Source: Pseudomonadota bacterium (GTDB taxonomy: Bacteria > Pseudomonadota > Gammaproteobacteria > Burkholderiales > Burkholderiaceae_B). From it: a stretch of 12,172 nucleotides of DNA. The stretch covers positions 1-12,172 of the forward strand of contig JAFAGQ010000110.1 in NCBI GenBank assembly GCA_023422555.1, given 5' to 3'. Every line of letters begins with the position of its first letter. The first letter of the stretch is position 1. This document shows, piece by piece, positions 1 to 7,335 of the stretch. Below the pieces are notes generated by a model that searched no databases, was not told the DNA's origin, and saw only the letters and a program-made list of their open reading frames with translations. A program made the position numbers and the translations under genes.

Positions 1-98
1 TACATGTCGTAATAAGATTGGAAGAAATGGTTGTTTTTCCATACGTCAAAACCGGTCTATCTTCTCGCTTTACGCTGCAACCTAAACTGGAGTCTATT

Positions 99-1121
99 AT
101 GTCTGCCCTTCTGAAAGCCTCACTTACGGCGCTCGCGCTGACGCTGGCCGTACCAGCCGTTGGCCATGCTGCCACGCTGGATAATGTCAAAAAGCGCGGT
201 TCGGTCGTATGCGGCGCCACCACTGGCTTTGCCGGTTTTTCTGCACCCGATGCCAAAGGCGAGTGGCAAGGCCTGGATGTTGACCTGTGCAAAAGCATCG
301 CAGCTGCGGTCTTCGGTGACGCCAGCAAGTTCAAGATTGTTCCCCTCAATTCTCAGCAGCGGTTTACTGCCCTGCAATCGGGGGAAGTGGATGTCCTGAC
401 CCGCAACACCACGGTCACTCAACAGCGTGATACCGCTCTGGGTCTGATTGCTGCCGGGGTCAACTTCTACGATGGTCAGGGCTTTCTGGTTTCGAAAAAA
501 CTCGGCGTCAAAAGCGCCAAGGAACTGAACGGGGCCACGATCTGCCTGCAGACCGGCACCTCCAATGAAAACACACTCGCCGACTGGGCGCGCGCCAAAA
601 AGGTGGAATACAAGCCCGTGGTTTTCGATCAGTTCAATGAAGTCGTCAACGCCTTTGCAACCAACCGCTGCGACGTCTTCTCCACTGATGCATCCGGTCT
701 GGCTTCCATCCGCATTTCCAAGCTGTCTTCTCCTGATGATTATGAAGTGCTCCCCGAGATCATCTCCAAAGAACCCCTGGGACCGTTTGTTCGTCAGGGT
801 GATGATGCGTGGCTGAACATTGTCAAATGGGTCTTCCAGGCCACGGTGAACGCTGAAGAACTGGGCGTCACCTCTGCCAACGTGGACGAACAGGCCAAAA
901 GCAATAACCCGAATATTCAGCGCCTGCTGGGCACGACACCCGGCGCAGGCAAAAACCTGGGTCTGGACGAAAAATGGGCCTACAACATCATCAAACAAGT
1001 GGGCAACTACGGTGAGAGTTTTGAGCGCAATGTCGGTCAGGGTAGCCCGCTCAAAATCAAACGCGGTTTGAATGCCTTGTGGACCGATGGCGGACTGCAA
1101 TACGGATTGCCAATCCGCTAA
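99..1121 (+). CDS. aapJ: AapJ/BztA-type general L-amino-acid ABC transporter substrate-binding protein
   Basis: This is a periplasmic solute-binding protein of 340 residues that would capture polar amino acids for an ABC importer of the AapJQMP/BztABCD class. I chose the ATG at 99 because GGAG lies 6 nt upstream (89-92) and the protein then begins with a standard signal peptide (hydrophobic residues about 8-21, cleavage after GHA at 24). An in-frame start at 18 would put about 27 non-signal residues in front. Family hallmarks are the mature start TLDNVKKRG, the VVCG segment (Cys38), GEWQGLDVDLCK, SGEVDVLTRNTT, YDGQGFLV and the C-terminal LQYGLPIR. The length is normal. No permease or ATPase genes of this transporter follow; the next genes belong to iron uptake, so it may work with membrane components encoded outside the window. 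The family is clear, but the exact ligand cannot be read from sequence. Confidence 0.93.
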   Translation: MSALLKASLTALALTLAVPAVGHAATLDNVKKRGSVVCGATTGFAGFSAPDAKGEWQGLDVDLCKSIAAAVFGDASKFKIVPLNSQQRFTALQSGEVDVLTRNTTVTQQRDTALGLIAAGVNFYDGQGFLVSKKLGVKSAKELNGATICLQTGTSNENTLADWARAKKVEYKPVVFDQFNEVVNAFATNRCDVFSTDASGLASIRISKLSSPDDYEVLPEIISKEPLGPFVRQGDDAWLNIVKWVFQATVNAEELGVTSANVDEQAKSNNPNIQRLLGTTPGAGKNLGLDEKWAYNIIKQVGNYGESFERNVGQGSPLKIKRGLNALWTDGGLQYGLPIR

Positions 1122-1164
1122 GGGGTAAAAGCCGAAGTCAATCAAAAAACCCGCAGGGCCATAT

Positions 1165-1198
1165 TGAGAATCATTTACAATGTTTATCGTGATTCTCA
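1165..1198 (+). promoter_or_regulatory. Probable Fur operator in front of the siderophore-import operon
   Basis: Two perfectly complementary 9-nt arms, TGAGAATCA (1165-1173) and TGATTCTCA (1190-1198), flank an AT-rich 16-nt centre. The left part, TGAGAAT-C-ATTTACA, matches the Fur 7-1-7 consensus TGATAATnATTATCA at 11 of 14 positions by my count. The right arm ATTCTCA matches a half-site at 6 of 7. The stretch TACAAT (1177-1182) inside it could be a -10 element, although I see no good -35. The site ends 16 nt before the fhuC-like start, which fits iron-dependent repression of the whole downstream operon. Binding is inferred and not shown. Confidence 0.75.
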
Positions 1199-1214
1199 TT
1201 CGCCCGGATATCCG

Positions 1215-1982
1215 ATGATTCAGATTGAAAACGCGGGTTTTCAAACCTCTTCCAAAACACTGCTGCATCCCCTGACGGCCCAATTCGAACGCGGCCAATT
1301 CTACGGCCTGATTGGCCACAATGGCTCAGGAAAGTCTACCCTGCTCAAACTGCTTGCCCGGGAACATACTCCTTCTCAGGGGGCCATTTTTCTGGATGAA
1401 GAGCGCATAGAAAGCCTGTCTAATCGACAATACGCCCGCAAGCTGGCCTATCTGCCACAGTACACGCCCATTATTCCGGATATGACAGCACGAGAGCTGG
1501 TGGAACTGGGCCGCTATTCCTGGAATAGTGTCTGGCGCAACCGCAATCCGGAAAATGAAGAAGCCGTTGAACGCGCCATCAGCCTGACGGATACTGACGT
1601 TTTCATGCCTGCTCTGCTGGATTCCCTCTCAGGCGGTGAACGCCAGCGCGTCTGGATTGCCATGCTGCTCGCCCAGAATACGCCGTACATCCTTCTGGAT
1701 GAACCGCTGGCCGCACTGGATCTGAAGCACCAGCTGGAGGTCATGCAACTGCTGCATCGGCTCGCCAAGGACGAAAATCTGTGTGTCATTGCGGTCATTC
1801 ATGACATCAATCTGGCCACCCGCTACTGCGATCATCTGCTGGCCCTGCGCGCGGGCGAGCTGATCTATGCAGAACCTCCGTCAGCGCTACTGGATCAGCA
1901 GAAGCTGCGACACATCTACGATGTGGATCTGCATTTGATTACGCATCCTGCGCATCCTCAAGTACAGTTGGCGTTCAACTGA
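1215..1982 (+). CDS. fhuC: Iron-siderophore ABC transporter ATPase (FhuC/FecE family)
   Basis: This 255-residue cytoplasmic ATPase powers uptake of an iron-siderophore complex through the neighbouring fused permease. All nucleotide-binding motifs are intact: Walker A GHNGSGKST (34-42), Q-loop Gln82 in LAYLPQ, signature LSGGE (138-142), Walker B YILLDE (158-163), D-loop around LAALD (165-169) and the switch His196 in VIHD. The length and the C-terminal tail are typical of FhuC/FecE/BtuD-like ATPases. I chose the ATG at 1215. A TTG at 1164 is in frame, but it lies against the Fur operator and would add 17 residues without family resemblance. No strong Shine-Dalgarno is visible. It is the first gene of an operon, with 7 nt separating its stop from the binding-protein gene. 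Exact substrate specificity is not readable from the ATPase. Confidence 0.95.
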   Translation: MIQIENAGFQTSSKTLLHPLTAQFERGQFYGLIGHNGSGKSTLLKLLAREHTPSQGAIFLDEERIESLSNRQYARKLAYLPQYTPIIPDMTARELVELGRYSWNSVWRNRNPENEEAVERAISLTDTDVFMPALLDSLSGGERQRVWIAMLLAQNTPYILLDEPLAALDLKHQLEVMQLLHRLAKDENLCVIAVIHDINLATRYCDHLLALRAGELIYAEPPSALLDQQKLRHIYDVDLHLITHPAHPQVQLAFN

Positions 1983-1989
1983 GGCTCTC

Positions 1990-3015
1990 ATGAACCCGCC
2001 TTCCCTGTTTCGCACTGGTTTTATGCTGCGCGCATTCGCATACGCTTTTGTATTGCTGAACTGCGCAACGCCCTTGACGGCCGCCGGACAATCGACGCCT
2101 GCAACTACGCAGGATGGTTCGCTTTCACCCAGTCAGAAGAGCTCAACACCCCAGAGTATGACAAAGCCGCATCCGCAGCGAATTGCGGTGCTGGACTGGA
2201 CGATTGCCGAAACCATGGCCGGTATGGGTATTTTTCCTGCTGCACTGGCAGAAAAAGACAGCTACCAGGTCTGGAGCAAGGAACCTGCCATGCCCCCTTC
2301 TACCCTTGATCTGGGTATGCGGGCTCAACCGAATCCGGACCGCATGATCCGTCTGGCGCCAGACATGATTCTGGCTTCGCAGGATTACGCTTTCGTCAAG
2401 GACCTGCTGGGTAAAATCGGACCCGTGACCCTGGTGGACGTCTACACGCCGGGTCAAGATATCTATGAGAATCTGAGTCAGGTGGCTACCCGTATTGGTG
2501 ACATCACGGGTTATCCGGAAAAGGCGCAGGCGTATATTTCCCGGATAGAGCAAGGCCTGCAGGAGATACACACAAAACTGGCGGCCCATCAGAATCAGCC
2601 GGTCGCCATCATCCAGTTTATCGATGCCCGCAATGTACGGATTTATGGCAAGCCCAGTATTTTTTCAACTGCGCTTGAAAAAATCGGGGTTCGCAATGCC
2701 TGGACCCAGACCGTCAATCAATGGGGTTTCCAGAGCGCAGACCTGACGCATCTGGCTGCTCTTCCCGCCGATACCACGCTATTTATCATCAAGCCCTATC
2801 CGGCGGATCTGCCTGCCAGACTGCACAACAACGTCATCTGGCATGCGTTACCGGCAGTGCGCAATAATCGCATCGTACTGGTCGATCCCATCTGGACGCT
2901 GGGCGGACTGGGTACGGTATTACGGTTCGCAGAGAGCGTCAGCAATGGACTGCTTGCCCAGGATAAGGCCGGCGCCGGTAATACTGCCTTCCGTTTTCCC
3001 GGACAAAATCAATGA
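1990..3015 (+). CDS. fhuD: Iron-siderophore periplasmic binding protein (FhuD-like)
   Basis: This is a 341-residue periplasmic binding protein of the FhuD/BtuF-type (cluster A) fold that would deliver a ferric siderophore, possibly a hydroxamate, to the FhuB-like permease. The start ATG at 1990 has GAGG at 1981-1984, which overlaps the end of the preceding gene, suggesting translational coupling. The N-terminus carries a signal sequence: hydrophobic residues about 12-30 with likely signal-peptidase-I cleavage near LTAAG. LLNC at 22-25 looks slightly like a lipobox, but Asn at -1 argues against a lipoprotein. A Ser/Thr/Gln-rich linker of about 30 residues precedes the domain start RIAVLDWT (64-71). 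Further family features are the 'RMIRLAPDMILAS' segment and the C-terminal 'IVLVDPIWTLGG' strand. Met12 (2023) is a possible alternative start giving a more compact signal peptide. The FhuD subfamily is favoured by IAVLDWTIAET and by the fused-permease partner. Confidence 0.9.
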   Translation: MNPPSLFRTGFMLRAFAYAFVLLNCATPLTAAGQSTPATTQDGSLSPSQKSSTPQSMTKPHPQRIAVLDWTIAETMAGMGIFPAALAEKDSYQVWSKEPAMPPSTLDLGMRAQPNPDRMIRLAPDMILASQDYAFVKDLLGKIGPVTLVDVYTPGQDIYENLSQVATRIGDITGYPEKAQAYISRIEQGLQEIHTKLAAHQNQPVAIIQFIDARNVRIYGKPSIFSTALEKIGVRNAWTQTVNQWGFQSADLTHLAALPADTTLFIIKPYPADLPARLHNNVIWHALPAVRNNRIVLVDPIWTLGGLGTVLRFAESVSNGLLAQDKAGAGNTAFRFPGQNQ

Positions 3016-4979
3016 AATACACACTATCAGCCAAAAGCCTGGCCATCGGGGGAACTATCCTGGCGATCGCGCTGATCGCTGCCATTTCCATGCTTGCCGG
3101 GACACAAGGCAACGCCGGTTCTGACATACAGCAACTGGTCTTCTGGCATGGCACCGTCCCACGGATTGCCATGGCGCTGCTTTGCGGCCTCTGCCTGGGG
3201 CTGGCCGGTTTCATCCTTCAGCACATCACACAGAACTCACTGGCGGCTCCCGATACGCTGGCCACCAGCAGTGGCGCACAGTTTGCCCTGCTGTTGGGAA
3301 TGATGTACTTTCCGGAATCGCAACTCTTTGACTCCACCCTGCTCGCCATGGCCGGCAGCGTGGTCGCGAGCCTGATACTTTTGCTGTTCATTCGTCGCGC
3401 AGGAAGTGCCGGCAACAGCCTGATCCTGATTGGCCTGATGCTGACGCTGCTGCTCACGACGCTCAGCAATATGTACCTGATCCTCAACCCAGACCGCCTG
3501 TATGGGCTGATCGTCTGGGGAGCAGGTTCATTGAGTCAGGATTCCTGGCAACCCGCCATCACCAGCGGCTGGCAGACGCTGATCTGCCTGCCACTATCGT
3601 GGTTTCTGCTGCCCTCGCTTCGCGCTTTTTCCCTACAGGGGACACTCGCAAAAAGCGTTGGCGTGAATGTGCGCCTGGTGCGTATCGGCGGATTTCTTCT
3701 GGTGTCCTATCTGATTGCGATTGTGGTAAGCAGTGTCGGCGTGATTGGCTTTGTGGGTCTGGCTGCACCCGTGATTGCGCGTTCTTTGGGTATTACGAAT
3801 ATTCGTCAGCAATGGGCCTATGCCATGCTGTTTGGTGCCCTGCTGCTTTCCATTACCGATTCTGCCCTGCAACTGATCAGTCTGTTCTGGTCCAACAGTA
3901 TCATGACGGGTACGGTAACCGCTCTGCTTGGCGTTCCGGTCCTGCTGCTCCTGCTGATGAAGCAGCGTAGCCATTCGCGTGAAGAGGTAGCCCCCATCCA
4001 CGCAGGAGTTCGGCACACGCCGTCACAGTTGCAATGGCGTCTCTTCATATTGATTGCCGTTGTCATTGGATGTTATTTGCTGCTGCCTCACATCACACAT
4101 GACGTCAACGGGCACTGGGCCTTTGTCGGGCACATTGAACCTGCCATCTCTCTGTTCACTGACGGTCGCCGCTACACTGCTATTCTGTTTGGCATTGCCA
4201 TTGCCTGCGCCGGTACGCTCATTCAGAACATGACCAACAATAGCATGGCATCGCCCGAATTCCTGGGCGTGACTTCTGGCACCGGTCTGGGACTGATTGC
4301 ACTCATGGTGCTCGTACCTGCTCCGTCCCCCGTGCTTTTCCTGTTATGCGGCATTATCGGCGCCTTTACCAGCCTGCTGTTCGTCATGCTGATCAATGCA
4401 CGCAACCGTTTTCAGCCAGAAAAAATTCTGCTTACCGGCCTGGCGCTCACCCAACTCTTCAATTCGCTGCTGACTCTTACGCTGGCCAGTGGCATGCAGC
4501 AGGTGCAGCAACTGCTGGTCTGGATTTCCGGCGACACCTATATGAGTCTGCTGCAGAACGACCTGCCCATACGCATTGTTCTTTGCGGCATCCTGCTGGG
4601 ACTGGCTATTCTGACACGCCGCCCGTTAAGCCTGCTGCGCCTGGGAGACTCCATTGCACGATCCGGCGGTCAGCGCCCCATGCTGGTTCGCAGCCTGTTG
4701 TTTCTGCTGATTGCCGCGCTCACTACACTTGCCTCGGTCACGGTCGGACCCACCAGCTTCGTGGGACTGATCGCTCCGCATCTGGCACGCAGTCTTGGCT
4801 TTCATGGCTTACGCATGCAGATGCTCGCTTCCTCTGCTATTGCAATTGTGATCATGCTGGTGGCAGACCTGATAGGCCGCCACATTATGTTCCCCTACGA
4901 AGTGCCCACGGGGCTGATTGCCACCTTTATCGGTTCGCTCTACTTCCTGTGGCAATTTACCCGCAAAAGACCTGGGTGA
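3012..4979 (+). CDS. fhuB: Fused Fe3+-siderophore permease (FhuB-type, two FecCD halves)
   Basis: This 655-residue inner-membrane protein contains two homologous FecCD permease halves in one chain, as in FhuB, so it can replace a permease dimer. The first half (about 1-320) shows QNSLAAPDTLATSSG from residue 74 and the ATPase-coupling motif GVIGFVGLAAPVIARSLG from about 243. The second half (about 335-655) shows QNMTNNSMASPEFLGVTSG from residue 405 and SFVGLIAPHLARSLGF ending near 597. Between the halves is a short charged loop (KQRSHSREEVAPIHAG). Many hydrophobic segments are present, consistent with about 20 transmembrane helices in total. The start overlaps the stop of the fhuD-like gene by 4 nt (ATGA at 3012-3015), a coupling arrangement. 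The gene order ATPase, binding protein, fused permease matches the fhuCDB operon. The substrate is most likely a ferric hydroxamate by analogy; no outer-membrane receptor gene is in the window. Confidence 0.95.
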   Translation: MKYTLSAKSLAIGGTILAIALIAAISMLAGTQGNAGSDIQQLVFWHGTVPRIAMALLCGLCLGLAGFILQHITQNSLAAPDTLATSSGAQFALLLGMMYFPESQLFDSTLLAMAGSVVASLILLLFIRRAGSAGNSLILIGLMLTLLLTTLSNMYLILNPDRLYGLIVWGAGSLSQDSWQPAITSGWQTLICLPLSWFLLPSLRAFSLQGTLAKSVGVNVRLVRIGGFLLVSYLIAIVVSSVGVIGFVGLAAPVIARSLGITNIRQQWAYAMLFGALLLSITDSALQLISLFWSNSIMTGTVTALLGVPVLLLLLMKQRSHSREEVAPIHAGVRHTPSQLQWRLFILIAVVIGCYLLLPHITHDVNGHWAFVGHIEPAISLFTDGRRYTAILFGIAIACAGTLIQNMTNNSMASPEFLGVTSGTGLGLIALMVLVPAPSPVLFLLCGIIGAFTSLLFVMLINARNRFQPEKILLTGLALTQLFNSLLTLTLASGMQQVQQLLVWISGDTYMSLLQNDLPIRIVLCGILLGLAILTRRPLSLLRLGDSIARSGGQRPMLVRSLLFLLIAALTTLASVTVGPTSFVGLIAPHLARSLGFHGLRMQMLASSAIAIVIMLVADLIGRHIMFPYEVPTGLIATFIGSLYFLWQFTRKRPG

Positions 4980-4999
4980 ATGCAGTATCATTGCGTTCC

Positions 5000-7024
5000 A
5001 TGAATACGATCGATCCCTTTGTCCTGTTCGATGATGCAACGGCCGAAACGGCGACCCTGTTGCAGGGTTTCGATCATCATCAGGCAGTCTTACCGGAACA
5101 GATAGACGAACTCGATACGCTGCTGCGTCAGGGCTGGAAAAAAGGGCTGCATGCAGCGATATTTATTCCCTATGAATTTGGCGTGGCCGGTCAGCTCCGG
5201 CAGGACATTGCGCCTCTGCACATTCACTGGTTCAGCAAAACCGTCACACTTACCGGATCGCATATTGATCAATGGCTGAGTCGCGAGGCCGCCAGGCACG
5301 ACCCAGACAATCAGCCTGCGGGCCTGTGCAACCGCCAACTGACGCCAGACTTTGAACGCTATCAGCAACAGTTCGACAATTTGCAGCAGGCGATCGCCCG
5401 GGGTGATTTTTACCAGATCAATTACACGGCCCGACAAACTTTCGACACCTTTGGTTCCCCAATAAATCTGTATCGCCGGCTGCGGGCTCGCCAGCCCGTT
5501 CCTTATGGTGTGCTGGCCTGGCTGCCCGGAGAGGCGTCAGAGTTTGAATCAGGGGTGGCGTCAGACATTGATTCAGGAATTGAATCAGCGGCGGCGCCGG
5601 AGTTTGCGTCACACGTGGCATCAGGGACGGCTTCAGGACCGACGATGAATCCCTGGACGCTATGTCTCTCACCGGAACTGTTCATTCGCATCGAAAAAGA
5701 CGGACTCATTCTTGCGGAACCCATGAAAGGCACGCTACCTTTCAATGAGGGCGATGATCTGGCTCTGCTTGGCAAACAGCTGCGAAATGACACGAAGAAT
5801 CGTGCAGAAAATCTGATGATTGTGGATCTATTGCGCAATGATCTGTCGATTCTTGCGAAACCAGGTGGCGTCCGAGTCAGAGAATTGTTCAAAGTGACAC
5901 GTTTCGGGCAGGTATTGCAGATGACTACACCCATTGAATGCCACCCGCGGGCGCAAACAAGTCTGGCTCAGGTCATAGAAGCCCTCTTCCCTTGCGGCTC
6001 TATCACGGGAGCGCCGAAACTGATGAGTATGCAGTACATTGCGCAAGCGGAGTCGGGAGCTCGGGGTTTATACACGGGCAGCATCGGCTATCTGCAGCCC
6101 GCAGACAATCCTCTGGACGCTGAGGGCTGTTTTAATGTCGCCATTCGAACTCTGACCCTGCAACCGAAAGACAATCAGGCAATGGCCTGCTCAGGTGTGA
6201 TGGGTGTGGGCGGCGGTGTGGTTTATGACAGTACGGCAGAATCGGAATACGACGAGATTCACTGGAAGTCACGTTTTCTGCAAGGGCTTGCGGAGGGCTT
6301 TGATCTTTTCGAAACCATGCTCGTGGAAAACGGACAGTGTGCGTTACTGGAAAACCATCTGCAGCGTCTGCTTGGCTCTGCGCGGCAACTGGGCTTTGCC
6401 GTTGACAGCACAGCATTGCGTCAGCAGATCAGAGAAGGGATCGCGGCAAAGCCGGCTGATCAACGGTTTCGCACACGGGCCGTCCTGTCTGCTGATGGCA
6501 ACTGTGATCTTCAGTTTACTGTGATGGATGTACCAGGAACTGTGGCGGGCACGGGTAAAGGCGCTCGTGCTGGTGCTAATGATAGTGGCGTTGCGGGCGT
6601 TTCTAATGCTGTTGTGGGTACAGGTGCTGTTGCAGTCCGTATCGCGGAACGCATATTACCTGTCCATGACCCTCTGCGTCGATTTAAAACAACATGGCGC
6701 GCCCACTTTGACAATGATTTACATCTCGCCATGAAAGCGGGATTGTTTGACGTTCTGTATTTCAATCGTGATGGTTATCTGCTCGAAGGTGCACGCAGTT
6801 CTGTTTTCCTTCGCCATAATGGTGCGTGGCTGACCCCTGCCTTGTCACTGGATATTCTGCCCGGCGTCATGCGGGCTGAGGTCATCGCCAATCCCGGCAA
6901 GTACCTGCCGGCGGACCGTGTCAACGAAGGGTTTATTACCCTGGCCATGCTACTTGAGGCAGATGCCATTGTTGTGAGCAATGCACTGCGCGGGTGCACA
7001 TCTGTTGTTCTGCAGGCGGAATAA
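5000..7024 (+). CDS. pabB: PabB-PabC fusion: aminodeoxychorismate synthase component I / aminodeoxychorismate lyase
   Basis: This is a 674-residue bifunctional cytoplasmic enzyme of p-aminobenzoate (folate) synthesis. The PabB half (about 1-425) converts chorismate to aminodeoxychorismate using ammonia from a separate PabA. The PabC half (about 432-674) is a PLP-dependent lyase releasing PABA and pyruvate. PabB motifs seen are GDFYQINYT (135-143), EPMKGT with the active-site Lys243, RNDTKNRAENLMIVDLLRND (262-281), CGSITGAPK (TGAPK 336-340), GLYTGSIGY and ESEYDEIHWK (from 414). PabC motifs are GFDLFETM (from 433), PLRRFKTTWR with the probable PLP lysine Lys563, and EGARSSVFL (from Glu596). The start is uncertain: ATG 5000 fits the family N-terminus (FVLFDD) but lacks a clear Shine-Dalgarno, while an in-frame GTG at 4976 would overlap the permease stop by 4 nt and add 8 residues. 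Two periodic low-complexity inserts (178-212 and 513-545) lengthen the protein. It probably shares the upstream iron-uptake transcript. Confidence 0.92.
   Translation: MNTIDPFVLFDDATAETATLLQGFDHHQAVLPEQIDELDTLLRQGWKKGLHAAIFIPYEFGVAGQLRQDIAPLHIHWFSKTVTLTGSHIDQWLSREAARHDPDNQPAGLCNRQLTPDFERYQQQFDNLQQAIARGDFYQINYTARQTFDTFGSPINLYRRLRARQPVPYGVLAWLPGEASEFESGVASDIDSGIESAAAPEFASHVASGTASGPTMNPWTLCLSPELFIRIEKDGLILAEPMKGTLPFNEGDDLALLGKQLRNDTKNRAENLMIVDLLRNDLSILAKPGGVRVRELFKVTRFGQVLQMTTPIECHPRAQTSLAQVIEALFPCGSITGAPKLMSMQYIAQAESGARGLYTGSIGYLQPADNPLDAEGCFNVAIRTLTLQPKDNQAMACSGVMGVGGGVVYDSTAESEYDEIHWKSRFLQGLAEGFDLFETMLVENGQCALLENHLQRLLGSARQLGFAVDSTALRQQIREGIAAKPADQRFRTRAVLSADGNCDLQFTVMDVPGTVAGTGKGARAGANDSGVAGVSNAVVGTGAVAVRIAERILPVHDPLRRFKTTWRAHFDNDLHLAMKAGLFDVLYFNRDGYLLEGARSSVFLRHNGAWLTPALSLDILPGVMRAEVIANPGKYLPADRVNEGFITLAMLLEADAIVVSNALRGCTSVVLQAE
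5531..5635 (+). repeat. Degenerate 12-nt tandem repeat inside the PabB domain (Ser every fourth residue)
   Basis: A 9-nt partial unit and eight 12-nt units encode residues 178-212 of the PabBC protein. Eight of the nine units end in the serine codon TCA; the unit at 5588-5599 ends in CCG. The peptide reads as four-residue steps such as EFES, GVAS, DIDS, GIES, EFAS, HVAS and GTAS. It sits between AWLPG and PWTLCLSPELFI, where PabB proteins normally have a short connection, so it is an extra surface loop. Uniform use of TCA for all eight serines points to expansion of a DNA repeat, not to independent substitutions. Confidence 0.75.
6536..6634 (+). repeat. Gly/Ala/Val-rich low-complexity insert in the PabC domain
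   Basis: Residues 513-545 of the PabBC protein form a Gly/Ala/Val/Thr-rich stretch between the strand ending VMDVP and the strand VRIAERILPVHDP. The first part steps in fours with glycine leading (GTVA, GTGK, GARA, GAND). At DNA level GGTGCT appears repeatedly and codons ending in T (GCT, GGT, GTT, AAT) are unusually common compared with the surrounding gene. The repeat is much more decayed than the one in the PabB half, so the 12-nt period is less certain. Confidence 0.5.
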
Positions 7025-7335
7025 CGACGGCTGTCCGCCGGCGCAAACGCAGCTTCGGTGACAGATTTCTGACGCATCCACAATGGATGATGGCGTTCGC
7101 GGCTCATACATTACAGGCACAACTTGCCGTCGAATGTGCTATCTTGACAATCAGTGAGTTTCATTCGTGATCGTATGCTGCAAACATCGACAAATCGCAG
7201 CAAGATATCGATGGTTATCCGCAAGGTATCCGTTATCCGCTGTCAGACATTTATGGTTCGCCGCAAGGCGCCTCCATTCGTATACTGTGATTCCCGTTAT
7301 TTCATCTGCCATATCAACCGTCGGGGTATCGTCCT
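7025..7335. other. 311-nt intergenic region between pabBC and the esterase gene
   Basis: I see no convincing gene here. About 50 nt after the pabBC stop there is a short perfect hairpin, CATCCA-caa-TGGATG (7075-7089). It has no following T-run, so it is not a standard intrinsic terminator. A perfect -35-like TTGACA occurs at 7144-7149, but no good -10 stands 16-18 nt downstream. TATACT at 7281-7286 is a good -10-like hexamer with a poor -35. Either could start transcription of the esterase gene, but neither is a complete promoter. A small open frame beginning with GTG at 7154 lacks coding character. Confidence 0.5.
7211..7268 (+). repeat. Imperfect 16-nt direct repeat upstream of the esterase gene
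   Basis: ATGGTTATCCGCAAGG (7211-7226) recurs as ATGGTTCGCCGCAAGG (7253-7268), matching at 14 of 16 positions with a 42-nt offset. Between the copies, TTATCCGC occurs again at 7233-7240. The repeat lies within 130 nt of the esterase start. It could be a regulator-binding array or chance; no regulator is recognisable. Confidence 0.4.

Noticed and set aside
1146..1160. A terminator-like element, CCCTGCGGG followed by T6 on the minus strand, between aapJ and the Fur operator.
   Set aside because: The stem is only 3 bp and it would act on minus-strand transcripts, of which none are expected here. On the plus strand the T-run is on the wrong side.
120..1319. A long minus-strand open frame of 399 codons opposite the AapJ gene.
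   Set aside because: It lies antisense to a clearly real gene, shows no family resemblance or signal, and runs across the Fur operator and into the fhuC-like gene. It is a by-product of the codon pattern of the plus-strand gene.
2059..2067. LLNC in the FhuD-like signal region as a lipoprotein signal.
   Set aside because: The residue before Cys is Asn, whereas the lipobox needs Gly, Ala or Ser. A signal-peptidase-I site further on explains the region better.
4346..4999. A 218-codon in-frame extension upstream of pabBC, overlapping the permease gene.
   Set aside because: The extension has no PabB similarity, is His/Arg/Ala-rich like an out-of-frame reading, and lies inside the fhuB-like gene. 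The family N-terminus begins at about 5000.
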